DNA of 14,434 bases from CAUZFZ01 sp964431285 (GTDB taxonomy: Bacteria; Planctomycetota; Planctomycetia; Planctomycetales; Planctomycetaceae), in assembly GCA_964431285.1 (NCBI GenBank), contig CAYSJO010000855.1, positions 1 through 14,434 of the forward strand. The letters run 5' to 3'. The position numbers were made by a program, and so were the translations under genes. The notes below the pieces were generated by a model. It did no database searches. It saw only the letters and a program-made list of their open reading frames with translations, and was not told the DNA's origin. Positions 1 through 7,393 of the stretch are shown piece by piece. Numbering within the stretch: position 1 is the stretch's first letter; every line of letters begins with the position of its first letter.

Positions 1-420
1 CCGGTGTACCTCGACGAGAGTGCACACGACTGGCGGCACATCCGTCGCGGCCGGGAACTCGGTTGGTCGGGCGTGGCACTCAAGACCTGTAAGCCTCAGA
101 CTGGAGCCATCCTCAGCCTGTGCTGGGCAAAGGCGCACGGCATGCCGGTCATGGTGCAGGACCTGGCGAATCCCATGCTGGCCCAGATCGCTCACCTGAG
201 ACTGGCCGCAGCTGCCGGGACGCTTATTGGCAGCGTCGAAACCAACAGCATGCAGTTCTATCCGGACGCGTCATTGCCGGAAGCAGCGGTGCACCTGGAC
301 ATGTTCCGACGGCAGTCTGGCAGCGTCGATCTGTCGACCCTCGGATCAAACGGAATGGGCTATCGTGTCAATGAGATCGCCCGCACATTGCCGGAAGTGG
401 ACACCGTCGCGAATGCTTGA
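1..420 (+). CDS. Enolase-superfamily (mandelate racemase/muconate lactonizing enzyme-like) protein, C-terminal fragment
   Basis: The reading frame is open from the first base and ends at TGA 418-420, so this is the last 139 codons of a gene whose start lies outside the window. The fragment begins PVYLDESAHDW, then GWSGVALKTCK, HGMPVMVQDL, NPMLAQIAH and SVETNSMQFYPDAS. This order matches the last strands of the (beta/alpha) barrel of enolase-superfamily enzymes of the mandelate racemase/muconate lactonizing type, which abstract a proton alpha to a carboxylate with a bound Mg ion. The metal ligands and the N-terminal capping domain are not in view, so the substrate cannot be named. A cytoplasmic location is expected because nothing in the visible part suggests export. 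The gene converges on the kinase gene to its right with about 200 bp between them. Family assignment is fairly secure; function is only general. Confidence 0.75.
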   Translation, partial: PVYLDESAHDWRHIRRGRELGWSGVALKTCKPQTGAILSLCWAKAHGMPVMVQDLANPMLAQIAHLRLAAAAGTLIGSVETNSMQFYPDASLPEAAVHLDMFRRQSGSVDLSTLGSNGMGYRVNEIARTLPEVDTVANA

Positions 421-457
421 CGTCTTCTGAGATCAATTGCTTTCTGATTTCGGTGTG

Positions 458-491
458 AGACGTCGTGTCACGGACCGGAAAACCGACGTCT
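458..491. terminator. Perfect 8-bp inverted repeat between convergent genes
   Basis: AGACGTCG (458-465) and CGACGTCT (484-491) are exact reverse complements around an 18-base loop. The site lies 38 bases past the stop of the enolase-type gene and in the gap shared with the convergent kinase gene. It may be a bidirectional terminator, but there is no clear T-run on either side, so the role is inferred from position only. Each arm also contains the self-complementary GACGTC, which could instead be a protein site. Confidence 0.3.
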
Positions 492-543
492 GTAGAAGGA
501 CGGAAAATAAGCCCAGGAATCCGCCAGTAGTCCACGGTGTCGG

Positions 544-586
544 AGCCCCATATCGCTCCAGGACGACCCCGCTTGGGGCTTTGTTT
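544..586 (+). terminator. Candidate rho-independent terminator of the enolase-type gene
   Basis: AGCCCC (544-549) can pair with GGGGCT (575-580), or CCCC (567-570) with GGGG (575-578) in a tight GCTT-loop hairpin, and the sequence after it is TTGTTT. The stem is short and the T-tract is interrupted, so this is a weak candidate. The remainder of the 421-627 gap shows no convincing gene. Confidence 0.25.
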
Positions 587-627
587 GGAGACGTTGGTGG
601 AAGGAGGCGACGATCATTCGACCGCTA

Positions 628-1665
628 TCAACCCTTTGGATCAGGCGTCCGATCGCCTTCACGAAGCACATCCAGACGAGAAAGACGCAAATGATCAATC
701 ATTTCCAGCATGGAATCGAAACGATCCTCACGCCTTTTCGAAACCGCCTTCAACACAGTCCAGTCCAATGATTCCGGTATTCGGCGATCCGGTGCTGTTT
801 CGCTGGGTGGTTTCAGAGGGAAGTGGAGAATCCTCTGAAACGTCTCGTTGACCGTGCGACCTCGAAACGGTTCGCGGAAAGCCAGCATCTCGTAAATGAG
901 GACGCCCATACTGAAGATGTCCGTGCGTTCGTCGAGTGGTCTTTCGCGAACCTGCTCGGGGGACATGTAAAGAGGTGTGCCTGGCCGCTGACCATCCATC
1001 GTCAACGTGCGCAGTGCACGAGCGCCAGACATTGCCAGCTCGTGCGTCGCGGCTTCGTCAGCAGTCTGAGCATCCGGTATGCGACCGTCGTTCGGAGTGC
1101 CCCAGACTTTGGCCACTCCCCAGTCGAGCACGACCACTTCTCCAAACTCACCCAGCCAGATGTTCTCCGGCTTGATGTCGCGATGAATGATCCCGTGCAG
1201 ATGAGCGTATGCCAGAGCCTGACACGCCTGAATGATCAATTCGATCTGCACGTCGAGACTAAACTCACGCTCGGTAACGGCGTCACCCCAACTGAGTCGC
1301 TGCAGGATTTTGAAGAAGTTTTCGCCGGTCAGTTTCTTCATCGTGAAGTACAGGCCACCCTCGTCGTCCTTACCGATCCCGTAGACCGGCACGGTATTGG
1401 GATGCTGCAACTGAGCAGTCACGCGTGCTTCACGTAAGAACCGACGACGTTCATATGGGTCGGTCGCGTATTCCGGCAGCAGCCGCTTAATCGCAATCGT
1501 ACGGCCCAATACGCTGTCCCAGCACGAATGCAGGACCGCCTTCATTCCGCGAGCAATCTCCTGAAAGTCGGAGTACTTCTCGTAGCCGTACAACGGAGTG
1601 TCGGGCAGATCGGGATCCGTGCCGGAGAGAATGATCTGCGGATAGTTGACGAGCGGCTCGGCCAC
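628..1665 (-). CDS. Serine/threonine protein kinase, kinase domain only
   Basis: The product is a 345-residue cytoplasmic Hanks-type kinase expected to phosphorylate Ser/Thr on unknown targets. Catalytic residues are in place: beta3 lysine K60 in AIK, alphaC glutamate E79 in FLREAR, HRDIKPEN at 161-168 (D163, N168), DWG at 181-183 in place of DFG, and SPE at 235-237 in the APE position. The glycine-rich loop is degenerate (EIARGMKAV, residues 36-44, one glycine). The segment between DWG and SPE is about 50 residues and rich in Ala and Thr. The domain fills the protein: there is no membrane segment, PASTA, WD40 or other sensor domain, which many planctomycete kinases carry. The start is GTG 1665-1663: no ATG exists upstream before an in-frame stop, and AGGAAGG sits 7 bases away. 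It lies 98 bp downstream of the toroid/DUF4159 gene on the same strand, so co-transcription is likely. Kinase identity is firm; role unknown. Confidence 0.92.
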   Translation of the reverse strand: MAEPLVNYPQIILSGTDPDLPDTPLYGYEKYSDFQEIARGMKAVLHSCWDSVLGRTIAIKRLLPEYATDPYERRRFLREARVTAQLQHPNTVPVYGIGKDDEGGLYFTMKKLTGENFFKILQRLSWGDAVTEREFSLDVQIELIIQACQALAYAHLHGIIHRDIKPENIWLGEFGEVVVLDWGVAKVWGTPNDGRIPDAQTADEAATHELAMSGARALRTLTMDGQRPGTPLYMSPEQVRERPLDERTDIFSMGVLIYEMLAFREPFRGRTVNETFQRILHFPLKPPSETAPDRRIPESLDWTVLKAVSKRREDRFDSMLEMIDHLRLSRLDVLREGDRTPDPKG

Positions 1666-1672
1666 GTGCCTG

Positions 1673-1679
1673 CCTTCCT
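1673..1679 (-). promoter_or_regulatory. Ribosome binding site supporting the GTG start of the kinase
   Basis: On the minus strand AGGAAGG precedes the GTG codon by 7 bases. Because this frame has no ATG before its upstream stop (1726-1728), the site decides the start of the kinase gene. Confidence 0.6.
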
Positions 1680-1763
1680 GGGAGTCGCGGATTCCAGTCA
1701 GAAGGCGTGATCGTACCCGTTGAATTCAGCAGCATCCAGATGGGCGTACGAAGCGACGGCGTT

Positions 1764-4199
1764 TCAGCGTGGCAAGGCGACCGTCTCGCTCTTCAGCTTG
1801 GCATACAGCACCACGTTGACGGCAATCCGGACCGCATCGTCCGGGACATAGCCGGCACAGGCTACAGAGGCCTGTCGTTCCAAAGCGCAACTGATGTCGT
1901 ATTTGCTGTAGATGATCACGTACCGCCCGTTGACTTTGATTCCCTCAAGAAATGGAGGTGCGGCTTCGACGTTGCCAGCGATGGCGTTGTCCGCTGTCGC
2001 GCGACTTCGCCGTCGACGCACGATGTCCAGACTGTGACCAATTTGAAATAACTCGTCGTCGATCGGAATGCGTTCCAGTTGATGGCCCGGATACAACTGG
2101 CCGCATAATGCCCGGAAGGCGCGGTCGAACTGAGGAGCTCCGCAGCAGGCGTCGGCGAACAGCACGCGGCCGCGATCGAGATATGACTTCAGGCGATCAC
2201 GTTCCTCGGGAGTCATCGTGAAACGCTGCCGGCCATGCATCACGAGCATCGAATAGTCGTACAGATTCTCGGCCGTCGGATTGACTGCGGCCGGTTCCGT
2301 AGACGCTGTCAGTCCGACGGTCTTGTTGAGTGCGAGTGTCAGATTACGGGCAGCTTTGCGGGCGGTGTCCCACCCTCCTGTGTGTCGTACGCGAGCGATC
2401 TGAAGCAGCCCGCGCCGCATGGTGAAACCTTTCTCATCACTGGCTGCAAGCTCCGCCCGCTTCAGTTTGTTGATTGGTTCGCGGCCAGTAGCGTACGTGA
2501 CGATGTTCGTGCCGATGTTAAGCGCCCGCTCGACCCGTCCCAGAAACTGAGCACGCAGCTCTTTCTGACCATCGTTGCCACGCTCCTCGGGATACCGGTT
2601 CCAGCGATTCCAGAGACAGGGCAGGTCGTCGGGTGAATACATGATCGCGGTCCGGCAGCCGAACTCGGCGCCCCACAACTCAATCGTGTCTCCGTTGAGC
2701 AGGTACTCGGCGCGAAACACGGGATGATCAGCCTGAAGCCGTTGCATGGAGGTTTCACCATTGGGGTAGAGACGATCAATCAATTCGTCGATGCCCTCTC
2801 GAAATTCCGGGTTACGACAGTTGTTGGCCGCCAGAATGAATCCGCCCAGGTTGACGTACTCGCGCAGCAGCCCGATCTGATGATCGGAGAACATCGGTCG
2901 TGCGCCGGGCGCTGAACCAGCAGCCAGATACAGAATCGGCGACTGATTCAGATCACTAAGCTTCAGATTGTCCGGGTCGCGCACAAAGTCCAGCACTTGC
3001 CACGTCATCAGTTTCGGCCAGCCTTCGGCCCCGGTAATCCGATCGGTCAGATTGCGGATGTCGTTTGGTTGCCAGTTCCAGGATTGCCCGGCTGCGGCGT
3101 CGTAGCGGAGCTTGTTGATCAGAACCGGAGCCAGCCCCTTGGACAGGAACAGAAGTGCGAAGCTGGACCCGATGACCGGATTTGCTTCGTTTCCACCGGG
3201 ATTCCAGAAGCCGTCACGCAGTTGCTGACTGCGGATCAGAAACCGCGCGCCTTCGCGATACCAGTCGCGTTCGCCGAAGAACCGACGGCCGCTCAATCGA
3301 CCGGCACGTTCAAGCCCGTACAGGTAATAGTAGAGCCACCCGCCACCGCTTGGGTTGCGGCTCACGGCAAAATGATTCGCCATCCAGCGGACGCCACGCT
3401 CAATCGAATCATTCGATTCCGGCGGCTGACAGCAGGCCGGCTCATTCTGTCCATTGACGATGACCACCGGGTTGCCGTTCGCGTCGAGTTTCTCATCCTT
3501 CTGGAGCATTGCCGATGTCATCACCATGACGGCTAGGCCGGCGGCAGTCATGCTGCCCGAACTGTTTGCGCGGGCGGAATAACCCCAACCACCGTCCCCG
3601 TTTTGAGCGAGCAACCAATGCTCCCGCGCCATTTCCCAAGTCTGACGACTGACTGGAATCCCCACGTGAGCGGCCTCGTATAGACCCAGCACGGCAAACT
3701 GCCCGTTGCTGTGATCGCCTCCGGTGTCGATGAAGGCATCGTTCGTGTAGTAGCTCCAGCATCCTTTCATCATGGCTCCGCGTCGGATCTGGCCGGTCTC
3801 TAGATTGGCGACAAGCTGCCGCATCCGAATGCGGTCACGACGATCCTTCACTGCCGCAAAAACCATCAGCATCAGCGACGCTTCATACGTCATGTTCGGA
3901 ATATCGACGTCGCGGAGGTAGGCGACAGATCGCTGAATCTCGGGCGCGTTCGTGTCCATGCCCGAATAGATCAACGCCAAAGTTGCGAGGGCGGTTTCTC
4001 CGACAACGTGCTGGCTGCCGGTGGATTTCCACTCGCCAGTTGCGGTTTGCCGCCTCAGCATGGCTTTGCGTCCACACTCAATCGACTTCAGGACGTTCTG
4101 CTCGGTCAGCATCAAATCCTGTGCGAACACACGTTGATTCAAATCGCCAATAATGAACGTTAGCGAGAGAGCGATCGCGATCAGCGGAAATGGTCTCAT
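1764..4199 (-). CDS. Secreted prenyltransferase/squalene-oxidase-like toroid protein with two DUF4159-like domains
   Basis: This 811-residue protein starts with a signal peptide (residues 1-27, MRPFPLIAIA to VFAQ), so it acts outside the cytoplasm. Residues about 35-365 carry alpha/alpha-toroid repeats of the squalene cyclase/prenyltransferase type, with QTATGEWKSTG, MKGCWSYY, NGDGGWGYSA, PSGGGWLYYYLYG and RDGFWNPGG. In this family such repeats are often non-catalytic, and I see no DxDD cyclase motif. Two similar domains follow at about 375-575 and 592-805, each with a hydrophobic strand, a YVNLGGFILA- or YLDRGRVLFA-type segment and an RLYP/QLYP tail, matching DUF4159. The start ATG 4199-4197 has GGAG 9 bases upstream. 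The gene is divergent from the PSCyt2/PSD1 gene and probably shares a transcript with the kinase downstream. The domain layout is confident; molecular function is not known. Confidence 0.85.
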   Translation of the reverse strand: MRPFPLIAIALSLTFIIGDLNQRVFAQDLMLTEQNVLKSIECGRKAMLRRQTATGEWKSTGSQHVVGETALATLALIYSGMDTNAPEIQRSVAYLRDVDIPNMTYEASLMLMVFAAVKDRRDRIRMRQLVANLETGQIRRGAMMKGCWSYYTNDAFIDTGGDHSNGQFAVLGLYEAAHVGIPVSRQTWEMAREHWLLAQNGDGGWGYSARANSSGSMTAAGLAVMVMTSAMLQKDEKLDANGNPVVIVNGQNEPACCQPPESNDSIERGVRWMANHFAVSRNPSGGGWLYYYLYGLERAGRLSGRRFFGERDWYREGARFLIRSQQLRDGFWNPGGNEANPVIGSSFALLFLSKGLAPVLINKLRYDAAAGQSWNWQPNDIRNLTDRITGAEGWPKLMTWQVLDFVRDPDNLKLSDLNQSPILYLAAGSAPGARPMFSDHQIGLLREYVNLGGFILAANNCRNPEFREGIDELIDRLYPNGETSMQRLQADHPVFRAEYLLNGDTIELWGAEFGCRTAIMYSPDDLPCLWNRWNRYPEERGNDGQKELRAQFLGRVERALNIGTNIVTYATGREPINKLKRAELAASDEKGFTMRRGLLQIARVRHTGGWDTARKAARNLTLALNKTVGLTASTEPAAVNPTAENLYDYSMLVMHGRQRFTMTPEERDRLKSYLDRGRVLFADACCGAPQFDRAFRALCGQLYPGHQLERIPIDDELFQIGHSLDIVRRRRSRATADNAIAGNVEAAPPFLEGIKVNGRYVIIYSKYDISCALERQASVACAGYVPDDAVRIAVNVVLYAKLKSETVALPR

Positions 4200-4301
4200 G
4201 TGCCGGCTCCGTCAGCGTTTATACAGAACACTCGCCAGATCCTATCACTCGCAGCGGCCCGTGCGAGACACAATCCCGGCAGCACACGCTGCAGTCTGCG
4301 A

Positions 4302-4331
4302 TTGACCATGTATTTCAGCCAACCGTATCAT
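4302..4331 (+). promoter_or_regulatory. Candidate sigma70-like promoter for the PSCyt2/PSD1 cluster
   Basis: TTGACC (4302-4307) and TATCAT (4326-4331) are separated by 18 bases in the 251-bp divergent region 4200-4450. Transcription would begin near 4338, giving a leader of about 110 bases before the ATG at 4451. The two boxes resemble the sigma70 consensus, but planctomycete promoters are poorly known, so this is tentative. For the leftward gene the best visible -10-like box is TATAAA on the minus strand (4223-4218), which lies too close to the start to be convincing. Confidence 0.35.
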
Positions 4332-4450
4332 ATCAAGCCGTGTTTATGCCTGACGCTCGAATGAGTGAGACCACATGCAAGTGTGTTCTCGGAATCCCAC
4401 CTTCGCCCGTGCGTGGCACATCCGACGTGGACACCCGATGGACCCGGCCC

Positions 4451-7309
4451 ATGAATTCTCGACTACTCTCCCTGCTGGTCGCTGCTGAGCTGGTGGCCAC
4501 TGGCCTTACTCATCCCTTGCAGGCAGACGAACCCCTGCATGTGAAGATCAATCAGATCGTCGATCAAACGGTGAGCGGTCCGCAAGCCGATATTTCCGAT
4601 GACCTCACGTTTCTCCGGCGAGTGTCATTAGATCTGATTGGCCGCGTCCCGTCGTCTCGCGAGACGAACGCATTCCTGGCAGATCAGTCTCCGGACAAAC
4701 GCACACAGCTGGTTGACCGACTGGCAAGTAGCGGCGATTTCACTCGCCACATGGCCGCAGTACTCGACGTTATGTTGATGGAACGTCGTGCCGGCAAGCA
4801 TGTCAAATCGGCTGAGTTTCGCGGCTGGCTTCGCAAAGCAATCGAGGCCGACAAACCGTGGATCGAAATCGCTCGCGATCTGCTGGCTGCAGACGGATCG
4901 CCCGGCGAAAACCGGCCTGCTGCCGCATTCTTCATGGAACGCGATGTCGAGCCGAATCTATTGACCCGCGAGATCGGTCGCATGTTCTTCGGCGTCGATG
5001 TGCAGTGTGCCCAATGTCACGACCACCCCAACATCGATGACTACTACCAGGGAGACTATTACGGTCTGTACGCGTTCGTACGCAGGACCACGCTATTCCG
5101 ACCCGACGCAAAGAAACCGGCTCTGCTGGCTGAGTCTGCTGATGGCGGCGCGAGCTTCAAGTCGGTTTTCACCGATCGACAGGCCAGCACAGGCCCGCGA
5201 CTTCCGGGCAGCGTGGAGTTCACCGAGCCTGTGTTTGCTGTTGGAGAGGCATACAACGTTAAACCCGCCAAGAATGTCCGTCCGGTCCCGAAGTACAGTC
5301 GCCGGGCGAAACTGGCAGAACTGGTTGCGGCCGGCGGCAATCGCGCCTTCGATCGAAACATCGCCAACAGGCTGTGGGCGATCATGCTCGGACGCGGCCT
5401 GGTGCAACCGGTCGACCAACATCACTCGGATAACCCACCAACCAATCCCGCCTTACTCGATCTGATCACTCAGGAGTTCGTCGCGTCGAATTACAACATT
5501 CGTGCCTTCATGCGAGAAGTCGCACTGACGGGGGTTTACCAACGTTCGTTCCGGTTACCGGCCAACCTCGCGTCGTCCGTTGAAGCGGCGAAACAGGCCA
5601 TTCCCCAAAAGCAGACATTGGCGGAGTCTTCGTCGGCGGCCGTCGAAGCGGCCGATACAAAGGCGGAAAAGGCCCTTGAGGAACTCGACGCTGCACTGGC
5701 CGAAGCCACACCGCTGCGAGCTGCGCTGGGCAAGGTGGTGGCGACTGCAGTCGCAGCTGCTAAGAAGAGAGATGCGGCGGTGATCGCGCTGACTGCGAAA
5801 CAGAAGGCACTCGCTGCAAAACAACCGATTGCCGACAAGCTGTTGGCTGCGTCGACGACCGCCGCGGCAGCAGTCGCTGCCGTTTCAGACGACAAAGAGC
5901 TGGCCACTGCGGCGGCGACATTAAAGAAGAAGTCGGATGCACTGGTTGCTCAAGCCACCAAACTGAAAACCGAAGCCGAAGCACTGAAGAAGCCGGCCGA
6001 CGATGCCCAGGCCAAACTGGCTGAAACTCAAAAACCAGTCGATGTAGAACGTGTCAAATTGACGCCGGTCGAGCAGAAAACACGTGAGCGCAGGGCAGCG
6101 CTGATCGCAGCCCAGAAGGAACTTGAGAGCGCACGCACTACAACAAAGCACGCGAAACAGCAGGTCGCGTTTCTACAAAGTGTCGTCACACTGGGTGAGT
6201 CGGAGCAGAAGGTCGCGCAATTGCGTCCGGCTCTTCGTGAAGCCGAACCACTGGACGCAGCTGCCCAAACGGCGTTGGTGAAGGCGACTCAGAATTTGAG
6301 CGTTGCCACAGCCGCGCTAACCAAAGCGCAGACAGCGTTCCAGACTGCGAATCAGGCTTACACCCAGGCGAAAGCGGAACTGACTCAAAGGCTGCTGGGA
6401 ACGAAGCTGGTCGGCGAGTCGCTGGCGAGCGCAAAACTGGCACTTGGTCAAGTTACGGACGATGCCGAACTGAAACAGGCGGTGGCCACACTTTCGACCG
6501 CGGCTAGCCGTCTGTCGGCTCAGGCAACTGAGTCAACGGCGAAAGCCGCCGCGACAAAAGCGGCCGCTGACCAGACAAAGGTGGTTCTTGACCAGGCGAC
6601 ATCCCAGCACGCGAAAGCTTCCCGTGAGTTCACCACGGCAAAGCAAACTGCGGACACAACGGCAAAGCGTCTGGCTGAACTGCAGGCCGAACTCGCCAGG
6701 GTTGAACCACTAATCAACGAGTCGAGGACATCGGTTATCGAGAAGGCGGCAAAGCAATTCAACATCGCCAGCCTGGAACCGCTCACACCCGAACAACTGG
6801 CATGGAGCATGCTCGAAGTCACCGGCAAATACGATGTACAGCGAGCCGCCGAGCGGGCTCGACTCACGAAAGAAAAACCGCTCAGCGAAGAAGACAAGAA
6901 GGTCGCTGCGAAGGTGACAGCGCGCGAGCAGGAGATCGAAGAGGCGGCGGCGGTGAAGCTTCTGGGAACTGTCAACAAATTCGTTGGCCTGTACGCGAAT
7001 CAGAAGGGACAGCCGCAGGATGCATTCTTTGCCTCAGCGGAACAGGCGCTGTTTCTGGCAAATGCCGGGGATGTGCTGTCATGGCTGAATCCCTCGGGAG
7101 ACAACCTGACGGGCCGTCTTGTAAAGCTCGAAGACCCGAATGCCCTTTCCACAGAGCTGTATCGGTCGATACTTATCCGACAGCCCACGGCGGAAGAGAC
7201 AAAGTCCGTGGGCGGGTATCTCGCACAACGAAAAGACGACCGGCCAGTAGCAATCCGCGAAATCGCGTGGGCATTGCTCACATCCGTCGAATTCCGGTTC
7301 CATCACTAA
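4451..7309 (+). CDS. PSCyt2/PSD1 (DUF1549-DUF1553) exported protein with a large coiled-coil insertion
   Basis: The 952-residue product belongs to the planctomycete-rich DUF1549 (PSCyt2) plus DUF1553 (PSD1) family, whose biochemical function is unsettled. The frame is open from ATG 4190, but the start is set at ATG 4451: it begins a signal peptide (MNSRLLSLLV to LQADEP, residues 1-26), the upstream codons look non-coding, and 4190 would overlap the divergent gene. DUF1549 spans about 28-235 (SLDLIGRVPS, REIGRMFFGVDVQC) and includes CAQCH at 186-190, a possible but unproven heme-c site. DUF1553 begins near 285 (RNIANRLWAIMLGRGLVQPVDQ), is interrupted at about 378-765 by an Ala/Lys/Glu/Thr-rich coiled coil, and resumes near 768 (TPEQLAWSMLEVTG) through LYRSILIRQPTAEE and the C-terminal LLTSVEFRF. 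DUF1501 follows after 84 bp, the usual pairing in this phylum. Identity is firm; function unknown. Confidence 0.9.
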   Translation: MNSRLLSLLVAAELVATGLTHPLQADEPLHVKINQIVDQTVSGPQADISDDLTFLRRVSLDLIGRVPSSRETNAFLADQSPDKRTQLVDRLASSGDFTRHMAAVLDVMLMERRAGKHVKSAEFRGWLRKAIEADKPWIEIARDLLAADGSPGENRPAAAFFMERDVEPNLLTREIGRMFFGVDVQCAQCHDHPNIDDYYQGDYYGLYAFVRRTTLFRPDAKKPALLAESADGGASFKSVFTDRQASTGPRLPGSVEFTEPVFAVGEAYNVKPAKNVRPVPKYSRRAKLAELVAAGGNRAFDRNIANRLWAIMLGRGLVQPVDQHHSDNPPTNPALLDLITQEFVASNYNIRAFMREVALTGVYQRSFRLPANLASSVEAAKQAIPQKQTLAESSSAAVEAADTKAEKALEELDAALAEATPLRAALGKVVATAVAAAKKRDAAVIALTAKQKALAAKQPIADKLLAASTTAAAAVAAVSDDKELATAAATLKKKSDALVAQATKLKTEAEALKKPADDAQAKLAETQKPVDVERVKLTPVEQKTRERRAALIAAQKELESARTTTKHAKQQVAFLQSVVTLGESEQKVAQLRPALREAEPLDAAAQTALVKATQNLSVATAALTKAQTAFQTANQAYTQAKAELTQRLLGTKLVGESLASAKLALGQVTDDAELKQAVATLSTAASRLSAQATESTAKAAATKAAADQTKVVLDQATSQHAKASREFTTAKQTADTTAKRLAELQAELARVEPLINESRTSVIEKAAKQFNIASLEPLTPEQLAWSMLEVTGKYDVQRAAERARLTKEKPLSEEDKKVAAKVTAREQEIEEAAAVKLLGTVNKFVGLYANQKGQPQDAFFASAEQALFLANAGDVLSWLNPSGDNLTGRLVKLEDPNALSTELYRSILIRQPTAEETKSVGGYLAQRKDDRPVAIREIAWALLTSVEFRFHH
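5663..6730 (+). repeat. Duplicated coiled-coil unit of about 180-190 codons inside PSD1
   Basis: Two similar segments lie in tandem within the insertion of the PSCyt2/PSD1 protein. LDAALAEATPLRAA (from 5684) corresponds to LRPALREAEPLDAA (from 6221), 179 codons later. SDDKELATAAATL (SDD at 5885) corresponds to TDDAELKQAVATL (TDD at 6455), 190 codons later, implying an indel of about 11 codons between. LVAQATK and LSAQATE match too. The similarity is at protein level and diverged at DNA level, so the duplication is old. Confidence 0.6.
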
Positions 7310-7354
7310 GCCATAATCTTGGCTTCAAACGAAACACCTCAGACACTGACCAGT

Positions 7355-7368
7355 CCGCATGAATGCGG
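7355..7368 (+). other. CCGCA-TGAA-TGCGG hairpin between the PSD1 and DUF1501 genes
   Basis: A perfect 5-bp stem (CCGCA 7355-7359, TGCGG 7364-7368) with a TGAA loop lies 46 bases past the PSD1 stop and 25 bases before the DUF1501 start. The stem has the same CCGCA/TGCGG core as the REP-like hairpin at 8680-8697 but lacks the GTAG foot. It could be a degraded relative or simply an RNA hairpin that tunes expression between the two genes. Confidence 0.35.
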
Positions 7369-7393
7369 GCTTCCCTGAAAAAAGGCCAATCGC

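Noticed and set aside
823..1437. 204-codon open frame antisense to the kinase
   Set aside because: The opposite strand carries a full set of kinase motifs, so this is a shadow.
4190..4450. Extended start of the PSCyt2/PSD1 gene
   Set aside because: It would overlap the divergent gene and place a signal peptide in the middle of the protein; the added residues look non-coding.
5006..5020. CAQCH in PSCyt2 taken as proof of a c-type cytochrome
   Set aside because: The motif is a regular part of the DUF1549 family, and heme binding there is not established; it is noted only as possible.
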